From: an uncultured Eubacteriales bacterium
GTDB lineage: Bacteria > Bacillota > Clostridia > Oscillospirales > Oscillospiraceae
NCBI GenBank assembly: GCA_900549485.1
Contig: UROG01000001.1
Coordinates: 80,630 to 144,629 of the forward strand
DNA length: 64,000 nt
Reading direction: 5' to 3'
The notes below the pieces were generated by a model. The model did no database searches, had not been told where the DNA came from, and was given only the letters and a program-made list of their open reading frames with translations. Of this stretch, positions 39,601 to 48,941 are shown piece after piece; position 1 is the stretch's first letter, and each line of letters opens with the position of its first letter. Position numbers and translations under genes: made by a program.

Positions 39601-42600
39601 ATGGGGAATTTCAGGAAATTTATTTCGCTGCTTCTTGTGTTCGTGCTTGTTCTGTCGCTCTGCCCTGCGGGGTTTGCGGCGGAGGACGTTGACGGCGCGG
39701 AGATCCTTGAAGAAGCGGAGCTGACCGAGCCGGATATCATCGAGACGGAACCGGGGGAGACGGAGTCGGAGGAACTTCCGCCCGAACCGGAAGAACCCGA
39801 GGAAGTGACCGAGGAACCGAGCGAAGAACCTGCCGAGACTGAGGACGGCGAGGAAGCCGGTGAGAACGAAGCCGAAGAATCGGAAGAAGAGGAAAAAACC
39901 GAAGAAGAATCCGAGGAAGAAAAAGAAGAGAAATCCGAGGAAGAGGAAGAGGGAGAAAAGCTGTTTCCGGGTATGCCGGAGGGCTATGTCCTTTCTGCGG
40001 ATGAAATGGCGGCAAAACAGGCGCTTGACGCAAACGGCGTTGTCGAAGCGCTTGCGGAAGCTGTACCCGGCGTTGACTACGTTGACGGCGAGGTCTTCTT
40101 TATCGCCGATACGCCGGAATATGCGCAGCTGGTTGCGGACGCATACGGCGCTGTGCTTGCGGAATATGCGGGCGGCGTCGCAGTGCTGACGCTGAACGGC
40201 GCTTCCGTGCTTGACGCCGTTGCCGCGGCGGCGGATATGAACAACAATATGCCCGCCGTTGAGGCGAACTATATCTGCGGCATTATCCCGGAACCCGATG
40301 CGGGACTTGACGATGCATCCACCTTTGCCTACCGTGATGAAAACGGCGTTTCCGTCAAAGGCTCATGGAAGGCATGGTATGAAAGCACTGCCAATCCCGA
40401 CACCTATATGTCACAGCCGTCGTCATATAATTATCAGTATATGCATGATATAGTCAACACCTATGAGGCATGGGGTGTCACAAAGGGCGCGGGCGTTACC
40501 GTCGCCGTAGTAGACAGCGGCGTTGATATGCATGATGACCTCAATAATAACGTCAAAGTGAGACAGTCCGTAAAAGACTGGGGCGCGCTTGGCTCTGATC
40601 ACGGGACGCACGTCGCCGGTATCGTCGCCGCGCAGATGGGCAACGGCATAGGCGGCGCGGGTATCGCCCCCGAGGCCAAGATCTACTCTGAGAGAGTTTT
40701 TCAGGGCGGCGGCGGTTCGACCGCCGACATAATCCAGGGCATAAATAATGTGATCGCCGCAAAAGCGGCCGACCCCTCTATCAAGGTCATGAATATGAGC
40801 CTTGGCGGGTATTTTTACAGCAGTCAGTATGAAGCCGTTATCAGAAAAGCCATAGCGGCGGGCATAACCGTTGTCGTTGCAATGGGCAATGACGGCAGCA
40901 ATATTCAGTGTTATCCGGCCGCTTTCAACATACCCGGCCTTATTGCCGTGCAGTCTTCCACCGCGGCAAATACCCTCTCGCCGTTTTCAAACTACGGCCC
41001 GTGGGCGGATGTGACCGCGCCCGGCTCCAACATAATGTCAACCGTGTTCGGCAATGCATACGAGACACACGGCGGCACCTCAATGGCAGCACCGGTAGTC
41101 TCCGGCGTCTGTGCGCTGTATCTGAGCATAAATCCCACCGCGACGCCCGCACAAGTTGAGACGGCGATAAAGAAAGCAACCAACAAGGGCATTGTTGACG
41201 CGTCCAAGCTCTTCAATACCGAAAACAAAGCGCCGGTCATTACGCCGGAGGAGCTTAAAGCCAAGGACGGCAGTCTGCCTTACGGCTCCATGCTTACAAT
41301 AAGTGCTGCGGATTCGTCCGAGACTATAATCTACACCGTCGGCGGCAAGATTCCTTCCATCAAGAACGGCGTTGTGACCGGAACGGTGGCAGATGGCGGA
41401 ACGGCATGGATTCCGCTGATCGCCGACAACGGCTTTGCCGTCGGCAAAAGCGTCGTTGTGCGGGCGGCGGCGGTCAACGGCCTCGGCATGGTGAGCCGTG
41501 TGACGAGCCTTGCCGTCAAGGTCGGCTATGCGAAGCCGACTGGCGTTGAGATAACCGATTATCCGCAAAAGCTTATAAGCGGAAAATCGTATACTCTGAC
41601 CACCAAGGTGCTTCCCGCCGAGGCGAACCAGAAGGTGATATGGGAAATGCTCGAAGACGAAATGAACGGCGATTTCAGAGGCACGTCAATAGACAGCCGC
41701 GGTGTGCTGAAAACGGGCGCAAAGGATAAAGGAACAGTTACCGTTTACGCACGTGCAGCAGACGATCCGACTAAATTCGCCAAAGTTGAGATCGAGGTCG
41801 CTCCTCTGGACCCGACAAGGAGAATAGAGCTCCTTGACGAAGACGGGCAGCGTGCCAAGAACCTGACATTATATGTCAATTCGGCTGCACAATCACAGCC
41901 TGTTCAGCTGTCGGCAGTCTCCTATAAAGCAAGCGACATCAAGACTCCGGTATATGACGATACATACGTATGGAAGAGCAGCAACACAAAGGTCGTGACC
42001 GTTAACGAAACGGGGCTTGTGAGCGTGACCGGCAGAGGCAGCGCGGTTATCACCTGCGCCGCAAAGGACGGCACAAACGTCAAGACGTCGATTCCCGTCA
42101 AGGTGCTTTCGTGTGCGGACGCACTGACGATATCCGGCCTCAGCACCGTTGCCGCCGGAAAAACCGTGACATATACGGCGGGCTTACTGCCCCAAACGGC
42201 GAATTTCAGAACCGTCACATGGGGCGTTTCTTTTGAAAACTCTGGAGAAATTGAAAAGCGCTTCCACATCACGATAGACCAGCGCGGCAGAGTGACCGTT
42301 CCGAAGAACACTCCGATCACGGAGTTTAAGATTTGGGTCTGCTCAGGGCTGAGCGCTTATGCCGAAAAGACAGTCCGTGTCAGCTCCGAGATCGCTCAGA
42401 TAAAGCTGATGATAAGCGACGTCGGCTTCAGCGGCCGTTGGAAAACCGGCAGGGATTATTCGCTAATGGAAGCAACTCTCTTTGCCACAGACGCATTCGA
42501 CACGGGTTCATGGTATTATTCCCATGTCAATCTTAAACCGACGAGGTCGCCGCTGCCCTGCGAGGTTGAGTGGACGAGCAGCAACCCCAAGGTCGCAGTC

Positions 42601-43419
42601 GTGGATGAAAACGGTCTTGTTACGGCGGTAGCACCCGGCAAAGCGAAGATAACCTGCAAAGCGACTGACGCCGGGCGCAAGTCCCACTCCGTCAGCATCA
42701 TTGTCGTAAATCCCGCGTCAAGCGTGAACGTTGTGTCAAAGGAAGCATCGCTTTACGAGACGGGTACTCTTGCAAGCGGAAAATCCGTGCGCAGCACAGT
42801 CGTACTCGGCGATGCCCACGGCGTACCTACTATCAAGAAGGTCGATTGGGAGTATGCGGTTATAGCCTTTGATAAACTGGACGGCTCCTATGTGGATGAT
42901 TTTTCAAAGTTTGCATGGGAAAAGAAGCTGTTTACCATGAACCGGACAACCGGTCAGCTGACGGCTTCAAGAAATGCGTATAATGTGCTGAAAAGCAATT
43001 GCGATTTAGACGATGAGTACAACTTTACCGTATATGCCGTTGCCTATACTACCGACGGCACGAATATGTCCGGCAGTGTCGGATACAATCTCGCTGCCGC
43101 ACCGATATCCAAGCTGCTTGTGGAGCATAATGGCAAAAATTATACAAATCTCAAATTGCCGGGATATATGACAAGGCAAAAGGGATCGACGCTTCTGCCG
43201 GTGCTGTGCCAGCGCACGGACGGAAAAATATACAGCTTCTCCGACTGGACAGTCAAATCCAGCAACCCGAATATTGTGGGCGCAGCAATGACATACGATA
43301 AGGCTGGCAATCCGCAGGTTGCGGTCATTGCAGGTCAGAGAGCGGGCAGCGCGGTCATAACCCTGATCTCCTCCGACGGCTCCAACAAGAAAGTCACGAT
43401 CACGGTAAGGGTCAAATAA
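39601..43419 (+). CDS. large secreted subtilase (S8) with Ig-like C-terminal repeats
   Basis: About 1272 residues from the ATG behind GGAGG. Order: Sec signal (1-26); a Glu/Pro-rich acidic tract (about 38-122); a propeptide-like domain (about 160-225); the S8 catalytic domain with Asp305 (VVDSGVD), His334 (DHGTHVAG), Asn430 (AMGNDGS) and Ser494 (GGTSMAAP); then several bacterial Ig-like (Big_2-type) modules recognised by WKSSNTKVVTVNETGLVSVTG and WTSSNPKVAVVDENGLVTAV repeats. No LPxTG sortase signal or C-terminal helix was found, so it is released or held non-covalently. Likely an extracellular protease. Confidence 0.93.
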   Translation: MGNFRKFISLLLVFVLVLSLCPAGFAAEDVDGAEILEEAELTEPDIIETEPGETESEELPPEPEEPEEVTEEPSEEPAETEDGEEAGENEAEESEEEEKTEEESEEEKEEKSEEEEEGEKLFPGMPEGYVLSADEMAAKQALDANGVVEALAEAVPGVDYVDGEVFFIADTPEYAQLVADAYGAVLAEYAGGVAVLTLNGASVLDAVAAAADMNNNMPAVEANYICGIIPEPDAGLDDASTFAYRDENGVSVKGSWKAWYESTANPDTYMSQPSSYNYQYMHDIVNTYEAWGVTKGAGVTVAVVDSGVDMHDDLNNNVKVRQSVKDWGALGSDHGTHVAGIVAAQMGNGIGGAGIAPEAKIYSERVFQGGGGSTADIIQGINNVIAAKAADPSIKVMNMSLGGYFYSSQYEAVIRKAIAAGITVVVAMGNDGSNIQCYPAAFNIPGLIAVQSSTAANTLSPFSNYGPWADVTAPGSNIMSTVFGNAYETHGGTSMAAPVVSGVCALYLSINPTATPAQVETAIKKATNKGIVDASKLFNTENKAPVITPEELKAKDGSLPYGSMLTISAADSSETIIYTVGGKIPSIKNGVVTGTVADGGTAWIPLIADNGFAVGKSVVVRAAAVNGLGMVSRVTSLAVKVGYAKPTGVEITDYPQKLISGKSYTLTTKVLPAEANQKVIWEMLEDEMNGDFRGTSIDSRGVLKTGAKDKGTVTVYARAADDPTKFAKVEIEVAPLDPTRRIELLDEDGQRAKNLTLYVNSAAQSQPVQLSAVSYKASDIKTPVYDDTYVWKSSNTKVVTVNETGLVSVTGRGSAVITCAAKDGTNVKTSIPVKVLSCADALTISGLSTVAAGKTVTYTAGLLPQTANFRTVTWGVSFENSGEIEKRFHITIDQRGRVTVPKNTPITEFKIWVCSGLSAYAEKTVRVSSEIAQIKLMISDVGFSGRWKTGRDYSLMEATLFATDAFDTGSWYYSHVNLKPTRSPLPCEVEWTSSNPKVAVVDENGLVTAVAPGKAKITCKATDAGRKSHSVSIIVVNPASSVNVVSKEASLYETGTLASGKSVRSTVVLGDAHGVPTIKKVDWEYAVIAFDKLDGSYVDDFSKFAWEKKLFTMNRTTGQLTASRNAYNVLKSNCDLDDEYNFTVYAVAYTTDGTNMSGSVGYNLAAAPISKLLVEHNGKNYTNLKLPGYMTRQKGSTLLPVLCQRTDGKIYSFSDWTVKSSNPNIVGAAMTYDKAGNPQVAVIAGQRAGSAVITLISSDGSNKKVTITVRVK

Positions 43420-43439
43420 CAAACCGGAAAAAATGAACG

Positions 43440-43481
43440 GCGTCCCATGTATCAGACGGAGATTTCTGATACATGGGACGC
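43440..43481. terminator. perfect hairpin after the subtilase
   Basis: A 17-pair perfect stem (43440-43456 with 43465-43481) with an 8-base loop; no T run on the plus strand. Confidence 0.6.
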
Positions 43482-43593
43482 TGAACTATGTCCAAAAGAA
43501 CCGGAAGCAATAAATAATATGCTTGAAATTCCCACAAAATGTGATAAAATTAAACGAATCTGTGGTTATACCACGTCGGAAGGAGAAAACAAC

Positions 43594-44121
43594 TTGAAAG
43601 GGAATCCGAAAAAATCGGCCGCCGTGCTGCCGTGCTTCTGGTAGTGATATTTGCTGCGATGATCATCGCCAACGGCATACAGACTGACGGCGGCAGAATA
43701 GATGTCTCCTACGGCGTCATTGATACGGACGCGGGACGGCTCACCTATAAACTCTATACGCCCGATACCGCGACAGAGGACAGCCCCGCTCCCGGCGTTC
43801 TGCTGCTCCACGGTTATCAGAACGACCATGAGACCTGCGCGGCCTACGCTATCGAGCTGGCAAGGCGCGGCGCCGTCGTCATGGCGCTTGACGAATACGG
43901 CCATGGTTCCACCTCCGCCGGATTGCTCAGCAGAGGTTATGTAAACCACAAAGTCACTGTCAACTATGGCGAGGACAGCGAGGCGGACGGCACCTAAGGT
44001 GCTTGTGTTCAGCATACTGTGCACATATATATACCGCCGCACGGGAAGCGTCTGGGTAGGCGCGTTCACGGTTTCTTTTCTTGCCTGCTGGATAGTTACA
44101 GGCGGTTCCTCGATGCTGTGA
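43594..44121 (+). pseudogene. decayed membrane alpha/beta hydrolase
   Basis: A TTG with GGAGG-like site begins MKGNPKK, then the frame breaks at a six-A run; one extra A would join it to RRAAVLLVVIFAAMIIANG and on to an alpha/beta hydrolase N-terminus (PGVLLLHGYQNDHETCAAYAIELARRGAVVMALDEYGHG, the oxyanion HG and strand-helix pattern). That frame stops at 43997. Directly after, another frame encodes a hydrophobic tail (FSILCTYIYRRTGSVWVGAF, then SFLACWIVTGGSSML), the sort of C-terminal membrane segment expected of a longer hydrolase. The nucleophile-serine region is missing. So one frameshift plus a large internal deletion has destroyed the gene. Confidence 0.75.
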
Positions 44122-44147
44122 TAAATGATATAATTTAAAATGAAAAT

Positions 44148-44174
44148 GCGGCTGTCCCTACAAGGGACAGCCGC
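44148..44174 (-). terminator. terminator of the FecCD-methyltransferase operon
   Basis: GCGGCTGTCCC and GGGACAGCCGC form an 11-pair stem, with T-rich sequence on the minus-strand side. Confidence 0.7.
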
Positions 44175-44246
44175 ACAGCTTGTCAAAAAGTCCTTACAGA
44201 ACTTTTTCGCCTGCGTGTATGAAACACCGCACGGTATTATAAAGGA

Positions 44247-44834
44247 TCAGACCTTTTTGCCCGTAACCTGGTACATTCTGTCGTCGGAAAGCTCCACAAC
44301 GACGGTGAGATATTTTCCGATAATTCCGGCCAGCTTTTCCGCCTCCATAAGCCCCATTGAAACATCCTTTGACGATCCGTGATGGTGCGCGTCTATCGTT
44401 TCACGGCTCATGCCGTGCGCGACGGTGAGCGTACCGCCATCTGCGAGCAGTCCGGAGAGATGCTCCAGAAGCTTTTCCGGGTCGGGAAAGTGGGGAAAGG
44501 CGTTGTATATCATGACTGCGTCGTATTTCACGCCGCCGTCAAATTCCTCCGCGTCACAGCAGGAGAACGACACCCTCGGGTCGGTGAATTTGACCTTTGC
44601 ACGCTCTATCATTTCCGGGGAAATGTCAATGCCCGTGACGCTTTTTACGTCCCTTTTGAGATAGTCCCCGATGAGGACGCCCGTTCCGCAGGCAACGTCA
44701 AGCACTGTCTTACCAGAGGAAACCCCGGCGTTGTCGAGAATGGTGTTTATGATGCCGTCGTCCCTTATCATTTCGGCGTCCCATGAGGGGGCGCAGCGGT
44801 TAAAAAAATCAATGACGTCCTGCTTCTTTATCAT
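44247..44834 (-). CDS. class I SAM-dependent methyltransferase
   Basis: The 195-residue protein has motif I VLDVACGTGVL (about 44-54), the acidic motif II end in VTGIDISPEMIERA and motif IV-like YDAVMIYNAFPHF. It is the last gene of a three-gene minus-strand operon after a FecCD permease and its ATPase, 27 bases beyond the ATPase stop. This neighbourhood hints at processing of an imported metal chelate, corrinoid or haem-like compound, but the substrate cannot be read. Confidence 0.88.
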   Translation of the reverse strand: MIKKQDVIDFFNRCAPSWDAEMIRDDGIINTILDNAGVSSGKTVLDVACGTGVLIGDYLKRDVKSVTGIDISPEMIERAKVKFTDPRVSFSCCDAEEFDGGVKYDAVMIYNAFPHFPDPEKLLEHLSGLLADGGTLTVAHGMSRETIDAHHHGSSKDVSMGLMEAEKLAGIIGKYLTVVVELSDDRMYQVTGKKV

Positions 44835-44861
44835 GTCTGTCCTCCGTTGTGATTTATTTGA

Positions 44862-45632
44862 TCAGCTTTCGTAATACTTTCCGCCGAGAACTACACGCCT
44901 GTTCTCGACGGTGATGATCTTCACCGATATGTCAAAGGTGCTGCCTATCGACTGCTCATTTACCGTTTCCGCGCCGCCGGAATGGGTTATTTTTCCGTTC
45001 CGCAGGAAAAAAAACCTGTCTCCGAAGTACAGAGCCTGATTGAAATCGTGCAGGGAGGAAAGAATACTTATGTTCTTTTCCCGTGCGATTTTTTTGGCTT
45101 CCTCGATAATAAGCTCCTCATTGGCGACGTCAAGATTTCCTGTCGGCTCGTCAAAAATCAGCAGGCGCGGCGACTGCGCAAGCGCACGTGCAATGGCGAT
45201 CTTCTGCTTTTCGCCGCCGGAAAGCTCCTCCGCGTTCCGGTAAGCGAAATCCTCAAGGCGCATATCGCTCAAAAGCTGCTGCACGACCTCATGGTCTTCC
45301 TTTCCTGCACGAAGTCCGAAGCGGGACACGCGCCCCATGAGTATCGAATCATAGACGCTCAGATCGCCGAAATGGATATGCTGCGGCACATATGCCGCGT
45401 ATCCCGCACGTTCGCGCGGGGACATTTTCAGAATATCCCTGCCGTCGAAGAGGATAGAACCGCCGTTCGGGCGGGAAATGCCGAGAATGTTTTTGAAAAG
45501 CGTGGTCTTGCCGGAGCCGTTTTTTCCGAGAATGATACCTATCTCCCCGTCGCCGAGAGTCATGGAAAGCCCGTCAAGAACTGCGGGAGAGCGGCGGGAG
45601 TAGCCGAAGGAGAGGCCGTTTATCTCAAGCAT
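44862..45632 (-). CDS. FecE-type ABC transporter ATPase
   Basis: The 256-residue ATPase has Walker A GKNGSGKT, signature LSGGEKQKIAIARAL and Walker B LLIFDEPTGNLD, in the family importing iron-siderophores, haem or B12. The start is the ATG overlapping the permease stop (TGATG) with GGAGGG upstream; the longer open frame inside the permease gene was rejected. A short C-terminal extension follows the usual end. Confidence 0.92.
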   Translation of the reverse strand: MLEINGLSFGYSRRSPAVLDGLSMTLGDGEIGIILGKNGSGKTTLFKNILGISRPNGGSILFDGRDILKMSPRERAGYAAYVPQHIHFGDLSVYDSILMGRVSRFGLRAGKEDHEVVQQLLSDMRLEDFAYRNAEELSGGEKQKIAIARALAQSPRLLIFDEPTGNLDVANEELIIEEAKKIAREKNISILSSLHDFNQALYFGDRFFFLRNGKITHSGGAETVNEQSIGSTFDISVKIITVENRRVVLGGKYYES

Positions 45633-46693
45633 CAGTGATTCGCCCTCCTTGAAAAAATTATCGCAATGAAGAACGGCGCGCCGAGCAGGGAAGTGATCGC
45701 GCCCACGGGCAGCGCCGAACCGCTGCCGAGACTGCGGGAGAGCGTATCCGCCGTTACCAGCAGGAGACTTCCCGAAAGCGCCGACATCGGGACGCTGAAT
45801 CTGTGATCCTGCCCAAGAAGCCTTTTCGTCACGTGCGGGCAGATTATCCCCACAAAACCGATAACGCCGAGAAACGACACGCATACCGCGGTTATTACCG
45901 AGGCGAGAAGCAGCGAGAAAAAGCGCAGCCTGTCAACATTAACGCCCATGCTGCGCGCCGTCGCGTCTCCGCTCAGAAGGGAGTTGTAGCGCCAGCCCAT
46001 TAGCGTGAATATCACGGCGCTCGGCAGAACGACCGCAAGCATTATGAGATCGGTTTTGTATGTTGCGCGCCCGAGATCGCCGAAATTCCATATCACCGCC
46101 GCGGAAAGCCCGACGTCGGTTGCGTAAAATTGCAAAACCGTGGTTGCCGCCGTCCACATTGCGCCGACCGCCACGCCCGCGAGCACGACCACGCCGGGGT
46201 TGAACGAGCGGCTTTTGCACAGACCGAGAATGAGCAGAATGGAGAGCGTTGAAAAAATAAACGCCATAAGCGATGTGGCATAGGGATTTGTGCCCACGGT
46301 GTATGAGGCGAGATTGTTACCGGTGGACAGAAAGCCGCCGGAAAAGGCAATTATTGAAAGGTTCGCACCGAATACGGCGGCGTTTGAAACGCCGAGCGTT
46401 GACGGGGAAGCCATGGGATTGTTGAGGCTTGTCTGCATGATAAGCCCCGACACGGAAAGCCCTGCGCCGGCGATGATGGCGGCAAGTATGCGGGGGATGC
46501 GTATATTGCGCACAATGCGGATGTTTGCCGCCGTCCCGTTCCCGAAAAGCGCGGACAGGCAGTCCGCCGCGCTCATATTGGATGAGCCTGCCAGCAGGCA
46601 CATGAACGACATCAGCACCAGCAGCGCCACCATAAGCGCTATTGCTGTATTTTTTTTTCTGTCTTTGTTTATATATAAGCTTTTTTCGGCCAT
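45632..46693 (-). CDS. FecCD-family ABC permease
   Basis: The 353-residue permease has about ten membrane helices with typical blocks RIPRILAAIIAGAGLSVSGLIMQTSLNNPMASPSTLGVSNAA and CVSFLGVIGFVGIICPHVTKRLLG. It imports iron-siderophore, haem or cobalamin-like ligands with the ATPase at 44862. No binding protein is encoded nearby, so it must lie elsewhere. The chosen ATG has GGAG upstream. Confidence 0.93.
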   Translation of the reverse strand: MAEKSLYINKDRKKNTAIALMVALLVLMSFMCLLAGSSNMSAADCLSALFGNGTAANIRIVRNIRIPRILAAIIAGAGLSVSGLIMQTSLNNPMASPSTLGVSNAAVFGANLSIIAFSGGFLSTGNNLASYTVGTNPYATSLMAFIFSTLSILLILGLCKSRSFNPGVVVLAGVAVGAMWTAATTVLQFYATDVGLSAAVIWNFGDLGRATYKTDLIMLAVVLPSAVIFTLMGWRYNSLLSGDATARSMGVNVDRLRFFSLLLASVITAVCVSFLGVIGFVGIICPHVTKRLLGQDHRFSVPMSALSGSLLLVTADTLSRSLGSGSALPVGAITSLLGAPFFIAIIFSRRANH

Positions 46694-46727
46694 TTTTCGC
46701 TCCGGAGTTACCAAATCTGACCGCTAC

Positions 46728-46756
46728 ATTATAATAGAAAACACACTCTTTGATAA
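46728..46756 (-). promoter_or_regulatory. promoter of the FecCD operon
   Basis: On the minus strand TTATCA (46751-46756) and TATAAT (46728-46733) are 17 bases apart, about 35 bases before the start. Confidence 0.6.
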
Positions 46757-46776
46757 CCCCCCGCAGGGGATAGCAA

Positions 46777-46810
46777 ACTGCACAAAACACCCAGGCACGT
46801 TTTGTGCAGT
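46777..46810 (-). terminator. terminator of the zinc operon
   Basis: ACTGCACAAAAC (46777-46788) and GTTTTGTGCAGT (46799-46810) form a 12-pair stem just beyond the last zinc-operon gene. Confidence 0.65.
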
Positions 46811-46828
46811 TCTTACAAAAATATAAGG

Positions 46829-47368
46829 TTATTCTACAAATTCAGTGTCGGAAAGCTGATAATATTCATATCCGTTTTCTTCATATATAATATCAAAAGT
46901 GCCCTTTATCGTTATCTCTGCCCCCAATTCAGGATAATCCTCAGGGAAGCTGTGCTCTCCTGCAAGGGTAAATCCAAGACCTTGCGAACAACAGGCTGCC
47001 GCATCGGTAATGACGCAGAGGAAGTACTGATTCTTTGTCTGCGGGTCCTCGTAATAGGAAAACTGCCCTTTCATTTTAATGGTTTTCCCGACATAGCTTG
47101 CCGGTTCATACATTATACTGAAAAGCTCGGAGTAGACCACGGTGCTGCTTAGCTTCGTAAGGTCAATATCAACCTCGCCGCCGCTTTGCTTGCGTGCTGA
47201 CACCTGGTCAGACGGCTGCGGCGTGACAAGTATAATGTTGGGCGTCGGAGTGTTCTGCACCGCAGTTTCCGGAACAGCGGCGTCGCCGAAAGCCTGACCG
47301 GTGTTCCCGCAGGCATAAAATGTCAATATTGCGGCAGAAGTCAAAAGTATGCAAAGCGCTTTTTTCAT
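46829..47368 (-). CDS. lipoprotein with YcgQ-like (TIGR03943) domain, zinc operon
   Basis: The 179-residue lipoprotein (signal ending TFYAC) starts at an ATG that overlaps the permease stop as TAATG, with AGGAGG upstream. Its C-terminal half (about 80-175) has YVGKTIKMKGQFSYY, then an AACC motif in TDAAACCSQGLGF, resembling the soluble domain of the YcgQ/TIGR03943 family, where a CC-containing strand follows a KTV.xxG OB-like strand. It is the last gene of the zinc-uptake operon and could help capture zinc at the surface; that role is inferred from context. Confidence 0.72.
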   Translation of the reverse strand: MKKALCILLTSAAILTFYACGNTGQAFGDAAVPETAVQNTPTPNIILVTPQPSDQVSARKQSGGEVDIDLTKLSSTVVYSELFSIMYEPASYVGKTIKMKGQFSYYEDPQTKNQYFLCVITDAAACCSQGLGFTLAGEHSFPEDYPELGAEITIKGTFDIIYEENGYEYYQLSDTEFVE

Positions 47369-48219
47369 TAATGACCGCCTCCTATAACACTGCCGATAAA
47401 CCATGACGTGAAAAATACAGCTATCTGCACGGCGACGATCGTTGACCCGACCGGTGTTCCGGCGAGGATCGAGACGAGTATTCCGGTCAATGCACAGACT
47501 ACCGACAGCAGCGCCGCACAGACGGTCACTCCGCGGAAGCTTCTGAACAAACGCATTGCCGACAGCGCCGGAAAAATCACAAGCGCGGATATAAGTAGCG
47601 AACCTACAAGGTTCATTGCTAACACGATGATCACAGCCGTCACAACGGCGATGAGCAGGTTATAAAGTCCTGCTTTTGTCCCAACAGCCACTGCAAAGTC
47701 CTCGTCAAAGGTCACGGCAAAAATTTTATTATAAAACAGAATAAAGAAAGAAAACACAAGCACTGACATTATCGCGCACAGTCTTACATCGGCCGGCGAC
47801 AGCGTCAGGATCGAGGTTGAACCGAACAGTGTGCTGCATACGTCGCCTGAAAGGTTGGACGAGGCGGAGAAGATATTCATCAGCAGATAACCGACTGCCA
47901 GCGCACCAACCGAAATCATGGCGATTGCGGCGTCGCCTTTGATTTTCACGTTCCGACCGGTGCGCAGGAGCAAAACGGCGCAGAGAACCGTGACGGCCAT
48001 GACAAAAGGCGTATCGTTGGTGAGACGCAGCACGGATGCAGCAGCCATTGCTCCGAACGCCACATGCGAAAGTCCGTCTCCGATAAAGGAGAAACGCTTC
48101 AGCACAAGCGTCACGCCAAGCAGAGACGAACACAGCGCGATCAACACGCCTACGAACAGCGCGTAGCGCACAAAGGGATATTCCCAATACATGGCAAGTT
48201 TCTGCATAATATCATTCAC
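47368..48219 (-). CDS. znuB: zinc/manganese ABC permease (ZnuB type)
   Basis: The 283-residue permease has about eight hydrophobic helices and family blocks SSLLGVTLVLKRFSFIGDGLSHVAFGAMA and LLISALVIFPALSAMRL. It overlaps the ATPase gene by ATGA. With the binding protein containing ZnuA and ZinT domains and a Fur-type regulator in the same operon, zinc is the best substrate guess. Confidence 0.93.
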   Translation of the reverse strand: MNDIMQKLAMYWEYPFVRYALFVGVLIALCSSLLGVTLVLKRFSFIGDGLSHVAFGAMAAASVLRLTNDTPFVMAVTVLCAVLLLRTGRNVKIKGDAAIAMISVGALAVGYLLMNIFSASSNLSGDVCSTLFGSTSILTLSPADVRLCAIMSVLVFSFFILFYNKIFAVTFDEDFAVAVGTKAGLYNLLIAVVTAVIIVLAMNLVGSLLISALVIFPALSAMRLFRSFRGVTVCAALLSVVCALTGILVSILAGTPVGSTIVAVQIAVFFTSWFIGSVIGGGH

Positions 48220-48929
48220 TGAGCATCACCGCCTTTCCCGACGCTGATAAACCGGCATTGCGGGCTGTTGATATAGTCCGCCTTCGTCCCGAAGAAAACC
48301 GTTCCGCCGATGTGCAGAATATGGCTTGCGTACCGAATGGCGGAGGAAATGTCATGAGAGATCATGATCACCGTAATGCCGTTATCACGGTTAAGCTTTT
48401 TAATAAGACCGTACATTTCCGCTGTGACTTTAGGGTCAAGCCCGGAAACCGGTTCGTCCAGGAGCAGCATTTTTTGAGTGGCACACAGTGCACGGGCAAG
48501 CAGAACCCTCTGCTGCTGTCCGCCGGACAGCTCACGGTAGCAGCGGCGGGCGAGCGGACTGATGTGCATCTCTTCCATTGCATCCGCCGCCGAACGCCGC
48601 TCGCTTTTGCTGTAAAACGGACGCAGAGCGCAGCGCCCCTGACATCCGGAGAGAACTATTTCTCTCACGGATGCCGGAAAATCCTTCTGCACGGGCGTCT
48701 GCTGAGGAAGATATCCGATCTCGTTCCGGCTCAGCCCATCGCCGGTCAGAATCTTTCCGCTGATCGGCTGCTGTAAACCCAGAAGCGTTTTCATGAGTGT
48801 GCTTTTGCCGGAACCGTTTTCTCCGACGATGCAGAGATAACTGCCGGCAGGAACCTCAAAATTGAGATCCTGCAGGACGGGCTTTCCGTCGTAACCGACG
48901 CAGAGATTTTGACAAGTGAGCTGAGCCAT
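48216..48929 (-). CDS. znuC: zinc ABC transporter ATPase (ZnuC type)
   Basis: The 237-residue ATPase has Walker A GENGSGKST, signature LSGGQQQRVLLARAL, Walker B LLLDEPVSGLDP and the H-loop ISHD. It is 12 bases after the binding-protein gene and overlaps the permease start. Confidence 0.94.
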   Translation of the reverse strand: MAQLTCQNLCVGYDGKPVLQDLNFEVPAGSYLCIVGENGSGKSTLMKTLLGLQQPISGKILTGDGLSRNEIGYLPQQTPVQKDFPASVREIVLSGCQGRCALRPFYSKSERRSAADAMEEMHISPLARRCYRELSGGQQQRVLLARALCATQKMLLLDEPVSGLDPKVTAEMYGLIKKLNRDNGITVIMISHDISSAIRYASHILHIGGTVFFGTKADYINSPQCRFISVGKGGDAQ

Positions 48930-48941
48930 AAACCTACCTCC

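Noticed and set aside
39710..39960. Acidic repeat tract as a separate tandem repeat element
   Set aside because: It is an in-frame Glu/Pro linker of the subtilase; the repetition follows from GAA/GAG codons.
43447..43644. 65-codon ORF before the decayed hydrolase
   Set aside because: It starts inside a perfect hairpin and runs through promoter-like sequence; no ribosome site or domain.
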